Shown piece by piece: positions 20,650-30,405 of a stretch of DNA of 42,839 nt. The stretch's first letter is position 1, and each line of letters opens with the position of its first letter. The stretch lies in assembly GCA_903961095.1 (NCBI GenBank), contig CAJCDH010000175.1, positions 1 to 42,839 of the forward strand, in the 5' to 3' direction. The stretch comes from an uncultured Burkholderiales bacterium. Its GTDB lineage: Bacteria > Pseudomonadota > Gammaproteobacteria > Burkholderiales > Burkholderiaceae_C. A program made the position numbers and the translations under genes. The notes under the pieces are model-generated. The model ran no database searches. It was given only the letters and a program-made list of their open reading frames with translations, and was not told the DNA's origin.

Positions 20650-21765
20650 ATGCAACGCGAAGCCATTCTTCTCACACCTGGCCCTTTAACGACCACCCTG
20701 CGAACCAAGTTGGCCATGTTGCGCGACTGGGGTTCATGGGACAGTGAATTCATTGCTGTCACAGCCCGCGTTCGCAAAAGTCTTTTGAACATTGTGCATG
20801 GCCAAGAATCCCATGTAGTGGTTCCCCTTCAAGGCAGCGGCACTTTCAGCGTTGAAGCGGCGGTGGCCACTGTAGTGCCGCCAACTGGGCATGTCTTGGT
20901 GTTAGACAATGGCGCATATTGCAAGCGCGCCGCCAAGCTCTCCACCATGATGGGGCGCAAAACCACCGTGGTGGCAACGCCTGAAGATCAGTGCGTCTCA
21001 CCTCATCAGCTTGAATCACTTTTAAGCAATGACCCCAGCATGACCCATGTGGTCCTTATTCACTGTGAAACTGGCGCTGGCGTGTTAAATCCATTGCACG
21101 ACATCGCCAAGGTGTGTGAAAAACATGGCAAAGGCCTGATCGTTGATGCCATGAGCTCTTTTGCAGCACTGGAAATTGATGCCCGCACCACACGCTTCGA
21201 TGCCCTGATTGCCGCCAGCGGTAAATGTCTTGAAGGCGTGCCAGGCATGGGCTTCGTGTTCATCCGCAAAGCCATCTTGGACAGTTGCGCTGGCAACAAC
21301 ACGTCATTGGCCATGGACTTGCACGACCAATACGTTTACATGGAAAAGACAGGACAATGGCGTTTTACGCCGCCAACTCACGTGATGGTGGCTTTGGCCG
21401 AAGCCATACAACAGTTTGAGGACGAGGGCGGTCAACCCACGCGATTGAAGCGCTACCAAAGCAATTGCAAAACTTTATTAGATGGCATGGCCGAATTGGG
21501 CTTCCAGCCTTACCTCGATCCTTCTGTACAAGCACCCATTATTGTGACCTTCCATGCACCGGCCGATGCCAACTACGAATTTAGAAAATTCTATGAAGCA
21601 GCCAAGAAACATGGCTTCATTTTGTACCCAGGCAAGCTCACAGAGATAGAAACCTTTCGTGTAGGTTGCATTGGTGCCATTGGCCCCATTGAAATGCAAC
21701 AGGCTGTTCATGCTGTGGCACTCACATTGAAAGAGTTGGGCATCGCCAGCGGCGCACCTGCTTGA
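20650..21765 (+). CDS. phnW: 2-aminoethylphosphonate-pyruvate transaminase
   Basis: [16 protein letters not shown]...[12 protein letters not shown]...[13 protein letters not shown]...IVDAMSSF...[16 protein letters not shown]; class V aminotransferase PhnW pattern. Confidence 0.95.
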   Translation: MQREAILLTPGPLTTTLRTKLAMLRDWGSWDSEFIAVTARVRKSLLNIVHGQESHVVVPLQGSGTFSVEAAVATVVPPTGHVLVLDNGAYCKRAAKLSTMMGRKTTVVATPEDQCVSPHQLESLLSNDPSMTHVVLIHCETGAGVLNPLHDIAKVCEKHGKGLIVDAMSSFAALEIDARTTRFDALIAASGKCLEGVPGMGFVFIRKAILDSCAGNNTSLAMDLHDQYVYMEKTGQWRFTPPTHVMVALAEAIQQFEDEGGQPTRLKRYQSNCKTLLDGMAELGFQPYLDPSVQAPIIVTFHAPADANYEFRKFYEAAKKHGFILYPGKLTEIETFRVGCIGAIGPIEMQQAVHAVALTLKELGIASGAPA

Positions 21766-21811
21766 ATTTTGTCAACGAATTGAATTTTTTCAGATTTTTA
21801 AAGGACTGAGC

Positions 21812-23185
21812 ATGGTCACCTCCAAAGTACATCCTGCACTTACAGCGGTTGAGAAAAGTGGCGCTCAAAAAGTCAAAGTGGCTGTGAGTGACATCGATGG
21901 AATTTTGCGTGGCAAGTATTTGCACATCGATAAATTCAAAAGCGCTGCTGAGCCCTACCCTGCGGGTGGTTTTGGTTTTTGTGATGTGGTGTTTGGCTGG
22001 GACTCTTCAGACCAGTGCTATGACAACACATCGGTCACTGGCTGGCAACACGGCTTTCCAGACGCCTTGGCGCGCTTGGACCTTGATACCGCACGCAAGG
22101 TTCCCTGGGACAACAATGTGCCCTTTTTTATAGGCGAATTCATTAACAGCGATGGCACACCCCATCCACTGTGCCCACGCCAAACCTTGAAAAAAGTTTT
22201 GAAACGTGCCGCAACAATGGGGCTCAATCCCATGTGCGGCATGGAGTTTGAATGGTTCAATTTCTTAGAAAATTCACATTCATGGCAAAGCAAGAAAGGT
22301 GTAGAGCCCACCCCCCTAACGCCTGGCATGTTTGGCTATTCTTTATTGCGCATGAATCAAAACCGCGAGTTCTTCAATGCCATTCAAGATGAAATGCTTC
22401 AGTTTGGTGTCCCCATCGAAGGCCTGCACACCGAAACAGGGCCTGGTGTTTATGAAGCCGCCATTGCGTTTAGCGATGCCCTCACGCAAGCCGACCGAGC
22501 CATCTTGTTCAAAACCGGCACCAAAGAAATTGGCGCTCGATTTGGCATCATGCCCAGCTTCATGGCCAAATGGAATGCTGCACTGCCGGGCTGTAGCGGC
22601 CACATTCACCAAAGCTTGAGCGATGGCAAAAAGAATTTGTTTGCCGACGCCAAAGGCCGCCATGGCATGAGCCAAGTTTTTGAAAGCTACTTGGCGGGAC
22701 AAGTGGCTCACCTGATGGAATTTGCGCCCATGTTTTGGCCCACCATCAACAGCTACAAGCGTTTGGTTGATGGTTTCTGGGCCCCCGTCAAACCCACATG
22801 GGGCGTTGACAACCGCACCGCCAGTTTCCGAGTGATTGCAGGCTCCCCCAAATCAACCCGGTTAGAAACCCGCTGCCCTGGTGCCGACGTCAACCCTTAC
22901 TTGGCCATGGCCGCAGTCATTGCAGCGGGTCTAGATGGTGTTGAAAAAGGCATGAAACTCACAGCACCCGCCATCCACGGTACCAATGGCGGTGCGGAAA
23001 ACATTCCCCGTGCGCCCAGAACCTTGATTGAAACCACACGCAATTTCCAACAGTCCAAAGTAGCACGTGATTGGTTGGGCGATACATTTGTGGATCACTT
23101 TTCAGCCACCCGCGAATGGGAATGGCGTCAATGGTTGGATGGCGTGACCGACTGGGAACTCAAACGCTATTTCGAAATCATTTAA
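21812..23185 (+). CDS. Glutamine synthetase family protein (gamma-glutamylpolyamine/amine synthetase-like)
   Basis: GMEFEWFNF (catalytic Glu), ETGPGVYEAAI, GCSGHIHQSLSDG, NSYKRLVDGFWAP, ASFRVIAG, TRLETRCPGADVNPYLAMAA; lacks the full GlnA-I N-terminal and adenylylation features. Confidence 0.88.
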   Translation: MVTSKVHPALTAVEKSGAQKVKVAVSDIDGILRGKYLHIDKFKSAAEPYPAGGFGFCDVVFGWDSSDQCYDNTSVTGWQHGFPDALARLDLDTARKVPWDNNVPFFIGEFINSDGTPHPLCPRQTLKKVLKRAATMGLNPMCGMEFEWFNFLENSHSWQSKKGVEPTPLTPGMFGYSLLRMNQNREFFNAIQDEMLQFGVPIEGLHTETGPGVYEAAIAFSDALTQADRAILFKTGTKEIGARFGIMPSFMAKWNAALPGCSGHIHQSLSDGKKNLFADAKGRHGMSQVFESYLAGQVAHLMEFAPMFWPTINSYKRLVDGFWAPVKPTWGVDNRTASFRVIAGSPKSTRLETRCPGADVNPYLAMAAVIAAGLDGVEKGMKLTAPAIHGTNGGAENIPRAPRTLIETTRNFQQSKVARDWLGDTFVDHFSATREWEWRQWLDGVTDWELKRYFEII

Positions 23186-23216
23186 TTTAAATTTTCAGAT
23201 CAAACTGGACACCTTT

Positions 23217-24350
23217 ATGAGCATTGACAAATTTTCATTCCCCACCCCCATTCACTTTGGCGTGGGGGCCCGCAAACTGGTGGGGCAACATTTGAAAAAC
23301 TTAGGTTACAAACGCCCCCTGATCGTGACCGACAAAGCCATGGCGAACTTGCCCCTGATGGCCGAGTTCATCGGCCACCTAGCAGGCTTGGAAGTGGCTG
23401 TCTATGCAGGCGTGCATGGCAACCCAACGGCATCACAAGTCACCGCTGGCGGTGCTGCGTTCAAGGCTCACAACGCCGATTGCGTCATTGGCTTGGGCGG
23501 CGGCGCCTCCTTGGACGTGGCCAAAGTGGTGGGCTTGTCTGCCACCCACGACGGCCCCATTTTGGAATACGCATGGGATCATCCCAATGTGCGCAGCATC
23601 ACTGGCGCATTGCCCTACTTTGTTGCACTTCCCACAACCTCAGGCACGGGTTCTGAGGTAGGCCGCTCTAGCGTGGTAAGTGAAGACGACACACATCAAA
23701 AGCGTGTCATTTTTCATCCCAAGTTGTTGGCACAAACGGTGTTTGCCGACCCAGAGCTGACTGTGGGTTTGCCTGGCAAGATCACTGCGGCCACTGGCAT
23801 GGATGCACTGACTCACAACATTGAAAGCTATTTGTCGCCTGCTTACCACCCATTGTGCGACGGTATCGCTTTAGAAGGCACTCGCATTGGCGCTGCAGCT
23901 TTGCACACAGCTGTGCATGAACCCCATAACCTCAAAGCTCGCAGCGACATGATGATGTCCTCCATGATGGGCGCAATTGCATTCCAAAAAGATTTGGGTG
24001 CGGTGCATTCTTGCGCGCATGCCTTGGGTGCTGTGCTTGACATGCACCATGGCTTGGCCAACGCGCTCATGATCGATGTGGTCATGGCCTGGAACTACGA
24101 AGCTGTACCAGAAAAATTCAATGAACTTGCGCACGTTTGCCATGTCAAAGGCGGCGGCAGTGCCTTTGTGCCTTGGCTCCAAGAATTGAAATTGTCGATT
24201 GGCATCACTGGCAATTTATCCTCGCACGGTGTGAAGGCCGAGCATCTGCCGCGCTTGGTTGAAATTGCGACGGCCGACATTTGTCACCAAACTAACCCGC
24301 GCCCTTGCACTGCAGCCGATTTTGAAAAGCTGTTCAAGGCAGCGATGTAA
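23217..24350 (+). CDS. Iron-containing (group III) alcohol dehydrogenase
   Basis: GLGGGASLDVAK, LPTTSGTGSEVG, GMDALTHNIESYLS, HSCAHALGAVLDMHHGLANALM. Confidence 0.93.
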   Translation: MSIDKFSFPTPIHFGVGARKLVGQHLKNLGYKRPLIVTDKAMANLPLMAEFIGHLAGLEVAVYAGVHGNPTASQVTAGGAAFKAHNADCVIGLGGGASLDVAKVVGLSATHDGPILEYAWDHPNVRSITGALPYFVALPTTSGTGSEVGRSSVVSEDDTHQKRVIFHPKLLAQTVFADPELTVGLPGKITAATGMDALTHNIESYLSPAYHPLCDGIALEGTRIGAAALHTAVHEPHNLKARSDMMMSSMMGAIAFQKDLGAVHSCAHALGAVLDMHHGLANALMIDVVMAWNYEAVPEKFNELAHVCHVKGGGSAFVPWLQELKLSIGITGNLSSHGVKAEHLPRLVEIATADICHQTNPRPCTAADFEKLFKAAM

Positions 24351-24363
24351 AGACAAGGTTTCT

Positions 24364-25149
24364 ATGTCATTGAATTCAAAGCGCCTCAAGATTGGCATCT
24401 CAGCCTGCTTCTTTCATCCTGACAGCGAGCGTCCTATCTTCAAAGGCAAGACGCTTCAGTACATCGAACAGTCTGTTGCGCATTGGGTGATGTCACAAGG
24501 CGACTTGGCAGTCATGATCCCCTCACCCGAAGGCGAGACTCAGGTGGGTGATGTGCAAATAGCCGACTACGCCCAATGGCTAGATGCTGTGGTGCTCATG
24601 GGCGGCAGTGATGTATGGCCCGGTAGCTATGGCGAAGAGGTGATGGATCCCCGCTGGGCGGGAGACAAGGTGCGCGATGCTTACGAAAAAAAATTGATCG
24701 AATCTTTTGTGGCTGCTGACAAACCCGTGCTGGGTGTATGCCGCGGCATGCAAATGATCAACGTGGCTTTTGGCGGCACTTTGTACCAAGACATTGCCAC
24801 GCAAAAACCGGAGGCACTCATGCACCGCGATGGCGTGAAGTACGACCTCAACCTGCACGAAGTGCATTTCAAACCCAATAGCAAACTTTCGAATTTATTA
24901 GGCGGCGTCAGTCAAGCCAAAGTCAACAGCATTCACCATCAAGGCGTGAAAGATCTGGCCGCTAACTTTGTGGTTGAAGCCTACTGCCCACACGACCAAA
25001 TTCCAGAGGCCATTCGATTTGAGGGCAATGCTTACATCGCTGCGGTGCAATGGCATCCTGAGTTTCACAAAGCGGCCCTTGGCACCTTGGATGACTCACC
25101 TATCCTTACCGACTTTTTAAATGCAGCACGCAGCAAGCAATCTGTTTAA
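24364..25149 (+). CDS. Gamma-glutamyl hydrolase, PuuD-like class I glutamine amidotransferase (peptidase C26)
   Basis: Catalytic GVCRGMQMINVAFGGTLYQDI and AVQWHPEFH; start set at MSLNSKRLKIGISACFF. Confidence 0.9.
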   Translation: MSLNSKRLKIGISACFFHPDSERPIFKGKTLQYIEQSVAHWVMSQGDLAVMIPSPEGETQVGDVQIADYAQWLDAVVLMGGSDVWPGSYGEEVMDPRWAGDKVRDAYEKKLIESFVAADKPVLGVCRGMQMINVAFGGTLYQDIATQKPEALMHRDGVKYDLNLHEVHFKPNSKLSNLLGGVSQAKVNSIHHQGVKDLAANFVVEAYCPHDQIPEAIRFEGNAYIAAVQWHPEFHKAALGTLDDSPILTDFLNAARSKQSV

Positions 25150-25194
25150 GCGTCCATTCTTCAATTCAACACTCCGAACCGCATTGGACTTTTT

Positions 25195-26580
25195 ATGAAA
25201 CTGCTAGACGTCATCAACCCTGCTACCGAAGAATTGATTACCCAACTGCGCATCGACGATGGCGCAGCCGTGACCATCAAGGCGCAAAAAGCCCGCAACG
25301 CACAAGCCTCATGGGCCGCCACATCTTTGGCGCATCGCATGGCATGCATTCAGCGTTTCCGTGGCTTGGTTCTGACGCAACTTGACGACCTTGCCAACAT
25401 CATGACGCAAGAAACTGGCAAGCCCTTGGGCCATTCGCGCAACGAATTGAACGGTTTCTTAGGCCGCGTCGATTTCTTTTTGGCTGAAGCTGAAAATATT
25501 CTTCAAACCGAAACGGTTTACGAGCAAGATGGTATGCGCGAGCAAATTCAACACATCCCCCTTGGCTTGATTGGCAACATCTCTGCTTGGAACTATCCTT
25601 GGTTTGTGGGTGGCAATGTGTTTGTGCCTGGCCTGCTCATGGGCAATGCCATTTTGTACAAACCTTCAGAGTTTGCCGCTATGAGCGGCATGGCCATGGG
25701 CCGATTGCTGCATGAGGCAGGCATTCCAGAAGACGTTTTCGCTACCCTCGTGGGCGCAGCCGACACCGGCAACGCTTTGCTTGCACAGCAACTCGACGGC
25801 ATGTTCTTTACTGGCTCATTGGCCACGGGCCAACACATCGCCAATGTCATGGGCCCGCGCATGACCAAACTGCAACTGGAATTGGGCGGCAAAGATCCCA
25901 CTTATGTGTGCGCCGATGCCGACCCTGTGGCGGCCGCTCAATCATTGGCCGATGGCGCCATGTACAACGCAGGGCAAAGCTGCTGCTCGGTCGAGCGTAT
26001 TTATGTGCATGCCAGCATTCATGACCAATTTGTGCAATCACTGGTCGATACAGTTCGCACCTTCAAAATGGGCGACCCCATGGCAGCAGACACCTACCTT
26101 GGCCCGCTTACGCGTGCCCCACAGCTCAAAGTGTTGGAAGATCAAATTGCAGATGCCAAAGCCAAAGGTGCGCGTTGTTTGCTGGGCGGTCAGCGCAGCA
26201 AAGGCCCCATGGGTGGCAGAGGCAATTGGTTTGAAGCCACAGTTTTTGACAACGTGAACCACAGCATGTCGCTGATGCGCGACGAAAGTTTTGGACCCAT
26301 CATAGGCATTCAAAAAGTGAGTGACGACGCAGAGGCTATTCGCCTCATGAACGACACGCAATATGGTTTGACAGCTGGCGTCTACACGCCCAGCGAACAA
26401 CACGCTCGTGAAGTACTTTCACAAGTTCGCGCAGGCACCGTGTACTGGAACTGTTGTGACCGCGTCAGCCCACGCTTGCCATGGAGTGGCTATGGCCATT
26501 CAGGCGTTGGCCTCACTTTGTCTCGCGAAGGCTTGGCCACATTCACGCGCCCTAAAGCTTGGCATTTGCGCAGCAATTGA
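25195..26580 (+). CDS. NAD(P)-dependent aldehyde dehydrogenase
   Basis: ISAWNYPW, LQLELGGKDPTYV, NAGQSCCSVERIYVH; ALDH superfamily. Confidence 0.92.
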   Translation: MKLLDVINPATEELITQLRIDDGAAVTIKAQKARNAQASWAATSLAHRMACIQRFRGLVLTQLDDLANIMTQETGKPLGHSRNELNGFLGRVDFFLAEAENILQTETVYEQDGMREQIQHIPLGLIGNISAWNYPWFVGGNVFVPGLLMGNAILYKPSEFAAMSGMAMGRLLHEAGIPEDVFATLVGAADTGNALLAQQLDGMFFTGSLATGQHIANVMGPRMTKLQLELGGKDPTYVCADADPVAAAQSLADGAMYNAGQSCCSVERIYVHASIHDQFVQSLVDTVRTFKMGDPMAADTYLGPLTRAPQLKVLEDQIADAKAKGARCLLGGQRSKGPMGGRGNWFEATVFDNVNHSMSLMRDESFGPIIGIQKVSDDAEAIRLMNDTQYGLTAGVYTPSEQHAREVLSQVRAGTVYWNCCDRVSPRLPWSGYGHSGVGLTLSREGLATFTRPKAWHLRSN

Positions 26581-26581
26581 C

Positions 26582-27244
26582 ATGCGCTTGGCCCTTTTCG
26601 ACTTAGACCACACCCTGCTCAATGGGGACAGCGATCAGTTATGGTGTGATTTTTTGATCGACAAAGACTTGCTCGACAAGGACATTTTCTCTGCTAAAAA
26701 TGAAGCTATGGCGCGCGACTACAAATCAGGTGCCGTCGATGTGCAGGCATTTTGTGAGTTTTACATTGGCACCCTGACGCTCAAATCACCTGCTGACTGG
26801 GAATTACTTCGTCAAGAATTTTTAAGCGGATGGGTGGCGCCGCGCTTGTGCGCTGGTGGCCAAGCACAAATCAAAGCGCATCAAGCCAAAGGCGATCTTG
26901 TTGTCATAACCACTGCCACCAATCGGTTCATTACAGAGTTAACTGCCACACACTTAGGCGTACAGAATCTGCTTGCCACTGAAGCCGAAATGCAAGGGGG
27001 TTTGTTTACCGGCAAAACGGCAGGCATTCTGAATATGCGCGAAGGCAAAGTCAGCCGGCTCAAGATGTGGTGCAAAGAAAACAATTTAGACTGGGCTGAT
27101 CTAGAAACTTGGGGCTATAGTGATTCCATCAACGACCTGCCGCTTCTGACAGCCGTCACGCACGCTACCGTCACGCAAGGTGATATGAAGTTGCGGGCTG
27201 AGGCTGCCAAAAGGGGCTGGCCCCAAATTGATTGGTTTGAATGA
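26582..27244 (+). CDS. HAD-IB (SerB-like) phosphatase
   Basis: Motif I LALFDLDHTLLNGD, motif II VVITTATNRF, motif IV YSDSINDLPLL; start reset to the ATG 2 nt after the ALDH stop. Confidence 0.88.
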   Translation: MRLALFDLDHTLLNGDSDQLWCDFLIDKDLLDKDIFSAKNEAMARDYKSGAVDVQAFCEFYIGTLTLKSPADWELLRQEFLSGWVAPRLCAGGQAQIKAHQAKGDLVVITTATNRFITELTATHLGVQNLLATEAEMQGGLFTGKTAGILNMREGKVSRLKMWCKENNLDWADLETWGYSDSINDLPLLTAVTHATVTQGDMKLRAEAAKRGWPQIDWFE

Positions 27245-27279
27245 AGCGCTTTTAACTTTGTAGCCAACACAGGATTGAC

Positions 27280-28290
27280 ATGACGAGCACTGTATTTACT
27301 GACATTGATTGGGCCAAAGATGGCAAGCAACTTGGCACCCTCAACCTGCCGCATTCACCCGACGACGATGCATGGGGCGTGATTCCGTTTCCCGCGGCCT
27401 CCATCAAAAATGGCAATGGCCCTGTGGTGGTGGTCACAGGCGCCGTACATGGCGATGAGTATGAAGGTCCTATCGTCATTTCTGAATTGATGCGCAACAT
27501 AGAAGCCCAGGATGTCACTGGTCAACTGATCTTGCTGCCCACCTTCAATGCGCCAGCCTTAAAAGCAGGCCGGCGCACCTCTCCCATCGACCAACTGAAC
27601 CTGAACCGTGTCTTTCCGGGTGATGACTTTGGCTTGCCTACACAGCAAATTGCCAGATATGTCACTGACCATCTGTTTAGCAAAGCCAATTTTTACATTG
27701 ACCTGCATGCAGGTGGACGCTCCTTGTTTATCCAGCCAAGCGCTCATGTGGTGATGGCAGATGGCATGCCCGCCGAATTGATTCAAGCCAATGCACGTTT
27801 GGCCGAGGCATTTGGGGTGGGCATTACCGTTCAGACCAGCAACATGGGCGACTACAGAACTGCTGCAGGCTATGTCACCTTCAAGGGCATTCCCATGCTT
27901 GCAGCAGAAATGGGCATGGGAGGCTGGGCCACTGCAGACTCTGTGAGGGCCACACGTGAAGCCACGCACAGAGTACTCAAACACACAGGGGTCTTGCCAA
28001 ATATAACAACCTGTCCTGGCGAAACAACGCAATGGACTCGCATTCATGGTACAGAAGCCTATGTTTTTGCACCTATGGACGGCTACTTTGAAAGACACTT
28101 CTCACTTGGGGATGAAATTCAAAAGGGACAATTAGCAGGTTGGATGCACCACCTCAATCGCCCCAACCTAGAACCTGAGCCCGTTTACTTTCAATCAAGC
28201 GGCACACTTTATGCTCACGGCCTGATTGGGCACGTCCGTGCTGGACAAAATTTGGCTGTGTTGGTTGAAAGCGTTAGCTCGCCCATTTAG
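27280..28290 (+). CDS. Succinylglutamate desuccinylase/aspartoacylase family zinc hydrolase
   Basis: VVTGAVHGDEYEGP (HxxE zinc motif), NLNRVFPG, FYIDLHAGG; DoeB/AstE-like. Confidence 0.88.
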   Translation: MTSTVFTDIDWAKDGKQLGTLNLPHSPDDDAWGVIPFPAASIKNGNGPVVVVTGAVHGDEYEGPIVISELMRNIEAQDVTGQLILLPTFNAPALKAGRRTSPIDQLNLNRVFPGDDFGLPTQQIARYVTDHLFSKANFYIDLHAGGRSLFIQPSAHVVMADGMPAELIQANARLAEAFGVGITVQTSNMGDYRTAAGYVTFKGIPMLAAEMGMGGWATADSVRATREATHRVLKHTGVLPNITTCPGETTQWTRIHGTEAYVFAPMDGYFERHFSLGDEIQKGQLAGWMHHLNRPNLEPEPVYFQSSGTLYAHGLIGHVRAGQNLAVLVESVSSPI

Positions 28291-28310
28291 GTTTTGGGCG
28301 CACGGTTTGA

Positions 28311-28673
28311 CTAAGCGCTAAGCTGCGCTGCAGTGACACTAATTTCAACACCGTATTCTTTTCCCGCCAATCGCGATACCTCTACCGTGGCTCTGGCGGG
28401 TGTTGCGCCAGGCACCACCCACTCTTCCCAAGCGCGGTTCATGTCTGAGAAGGTGTCCATGTTGGTCAAATAAATAGTGGCCATCAAAATTCTTGACTTA
28501 TCGCTTTTATTTTCCGCAAGGATGCGGTCAATGCTGGCCAAGGTTTGTTGGGTTTGAATGTAAATGTCTGGCGCGCAGTTGTCATTTGCAACTTGGCCCG
28601 TTAAAAAAACCATTCCATTGAATGACACGGCTTCAGACAAACGCTTGTCAGTTTCAAATCGTTCGATGCTCAT
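28311..28673 (-). CDS. RidA family (reactive imine/enamine deaminase-like) protein
   Basis: FNGMVFLTGQVANDN...QTQQTLASIDRILAE...WVVPGATPARATVEVSRL. Confidence 0.88.
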   Translation of the reverse strand: MSIERFETDKRLSEAVSFNGMVFLTGQVANDNCAPDIYIQTQQTLASIDRILAENKSDKSRILMATIYLTNMDTFSDMNRAWEEWVVPGATPARATVEVSRLAGKEYGVEISVTAAQLSA

Positions 28674-28702
28674 TCATTCGCTCCAATAGGTTAGAAGTGT
28701 TA

Positions 28703-29521
28703 TCAATCAGATTTAGCTTGCCCCATGTATTGCGTCAGAATCAGAAGAACCGAAGTGATCAGCACAATGAGGGTAGAAATTGCGGCAATGGTGGGGTCTA
28801 CCTGATCACGCAAGGCGTTGAACATGTTGCGCGTCAAGGTTGAGTTATCGCCCCCCGAGACAAACAAAGCCACAATAATTTCATCAAAAGAAGTTAAAAA
28901 TGCCAATACGGCACCCGAAACAACAGCAAATTTTATTTGAGGCAAGGTGACAGACCAAAACGCATACAACGGTGAAGCACCCAAACTGCGCGCAACGCGT
29001 TCTTGATCCATGTCATAAGATTTAAGCGCCGATCCCACCACCAACATCACCACGGGAATGGCCAACATGCAGTGCGCTAAGACCAAGCCTAGCAATGTAT
29101 TCACTAATTTGAGCTTCACATAAGCATAGAAAACGCCAATACCAATCAAGATAACGGGAACCACCATAGGTGTCAGCAACAACATCCAAATCCAGTTCAC
29201 ATGCTTGAAGCGAGATGTATGCAAGCCATAAGCAGCCATGGTGGCAAAGGGTGTAGCAAGCAACGCAGTGAGCAAACCCGCCTTCAAAGAAGTGGCAGTA
29301 GCCTGCATCCAAGCTGCAGAGTTGAAGTACGCTTCATACCACCTGAACGACCATTTTCTGGGTGGAAACTCCAAATACTGCGAAGCAGAAAAGGACATAG
29401 GCACAACCAACAAAGTTGGAATAACCAAGAAGGTCATCACGACGATGGCCACGGCATAAAGCCACAACCGAGACTGATGTGTAATTTGGGTGTCTGTCGC
29501 GGGTTGGCTTAACCAAGTCAT
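28703..29521 (-). CDS. Polyamine-type ABC transporter permease (PotC-like)
   Basis: BPD permease EAA loop VARSLGASPLYAFWSVTLPQIK; multiple TM segments. Confidence 0.9.
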   Translation of the reverse strand: MTWLSQPATDTQITHQSRLWLYAVAIVVMTFLVIPTLLVVPMSFSASQYLEFPPRKWSFRWYEAYFNSAAWMQATATSLKAGLLTALLATPFATMAAYGLHTSRFKHVNWIWMLLLTPMVVPVILIGIGVFYAYVKLKLVNTLLGLVLAHCMLAIPVVMLVVGSALKSYDMDQERVARSLGASPLYAFWSVTLPQIKFAVVSGAVLAFLTSFDEIIVALFVSGGDNSTLTRNMFNALRDQVDPTIAAISTLIVLITSVLLILTQYMGQAKSD

Positions 29522-30405
29522 GCCTTAACCACCTGATTCATTGGATTGGATATTTTCAAAAGCTTCATGAAAATCCAAATAAGCAAAGCAGTCATTGCCA
29601 GTAAAACCACCCCGAGTGCACTCGCAGCACCCCAATTGAAGAAAATTTCAATGTCATTGGCAATTCGGCTAGATACCATGATGACTTTGCCACCGCCCAG
29701 CACAGCCGGCGTTATGTAAAAGCCAAGGCATAAGATGAAAACAATCAAAGCGCCAGTTGCCATTCCTGGCAAGGCCAATGGGAAGAAGACGGACCAAAAT
29801 GTTTTTAGGGGGCTGGCCCCTAAATTGGCGGCAGCACGAAGATAGTTGCGATCGATGGCTCTCATGGAGGAGTACAGCGGCAAGATCAAAAAGGGCAACA
29901 TCACATGAACAGTTCCAATGAGGGTACCCAACATGTTGTGCACCAATGCAACGGGCTCATTCCACAAGCCCAATTCAATGGCCCAGTTGTTAATAAGCCC
30001 CTTGCGTTGTAACAACACAAGCCAAGCATAAGTACGAACTAATAACGATGTCCACAAAGGCAAGAGAACCGCAATCATGCAGATGTTGGCTGCTCGCTTG
30101 GGTAGCTCTGATAAAAAATAAGCCAAAGGGTAGCCAATGACAAGGCAAATTGCGGTGGTCATGAAACTCACCTCAAATGTGGCCTTGAAGGTTCTCAAGT
30201 AGGAAGGCTGCTCCCACATGCGAACATAATGTTCAGTGGTATAGGCTCCAGTATCTGACAACAAAGACAAGTAAAAAAGCCAGCCCACCGGCAGAACCAT
30301 GGTGATCACAATGAGCAACAAGGCTGGGGTTACCAAGCCGAGCAACCACAGTCGCTCAATGCTGTCTGCTCGCTTAAGCGCCAGTGCATTTGGCAATGTG
30401 CTCAA
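29518..30405 (-). CDS. Polyamine-type ABC transporter permease (PotB-like)
   Basis: EAA loop AAANLGASPLKTFWSVFFPLALPG; adjacent to the PotC-like gene. Confidence 0.9.
   Translation of the reverse strand: MSTLPNALALKRADSIERLWLLGLVTPALLLIVITMVLPVGWLFYLSLLSDTGAYTTEHYVRMWEQPSYLRTFKATFEVSFMTTAICLVIGYPLAYFLSELPKRAANICMIAVLLPLWTSLLVRTYAWLVLLQRKGLINNWAIELGLWNEPVALVHNMLGTLIGTVHVMLPFLILPLYSSMRAIDRNYLRAAANLGASPLKTFWSVFFPLALPGMATGALIVFILCLGFYITPAVLGGGKVIMVSSRIANDIEIFFNWGAASALGVVLLAMTALLIWIFMKLLKISNPMNQVVKA

Noticed and set aside
28280-28300. CGCCCA-N9-TGGGCG hairpin between AstE-like and ridA
   Set aside because: Could be a bidirectional terminator between convergent genes, but there is no T tract and the stem lies partly within the coding end; too weak to call.
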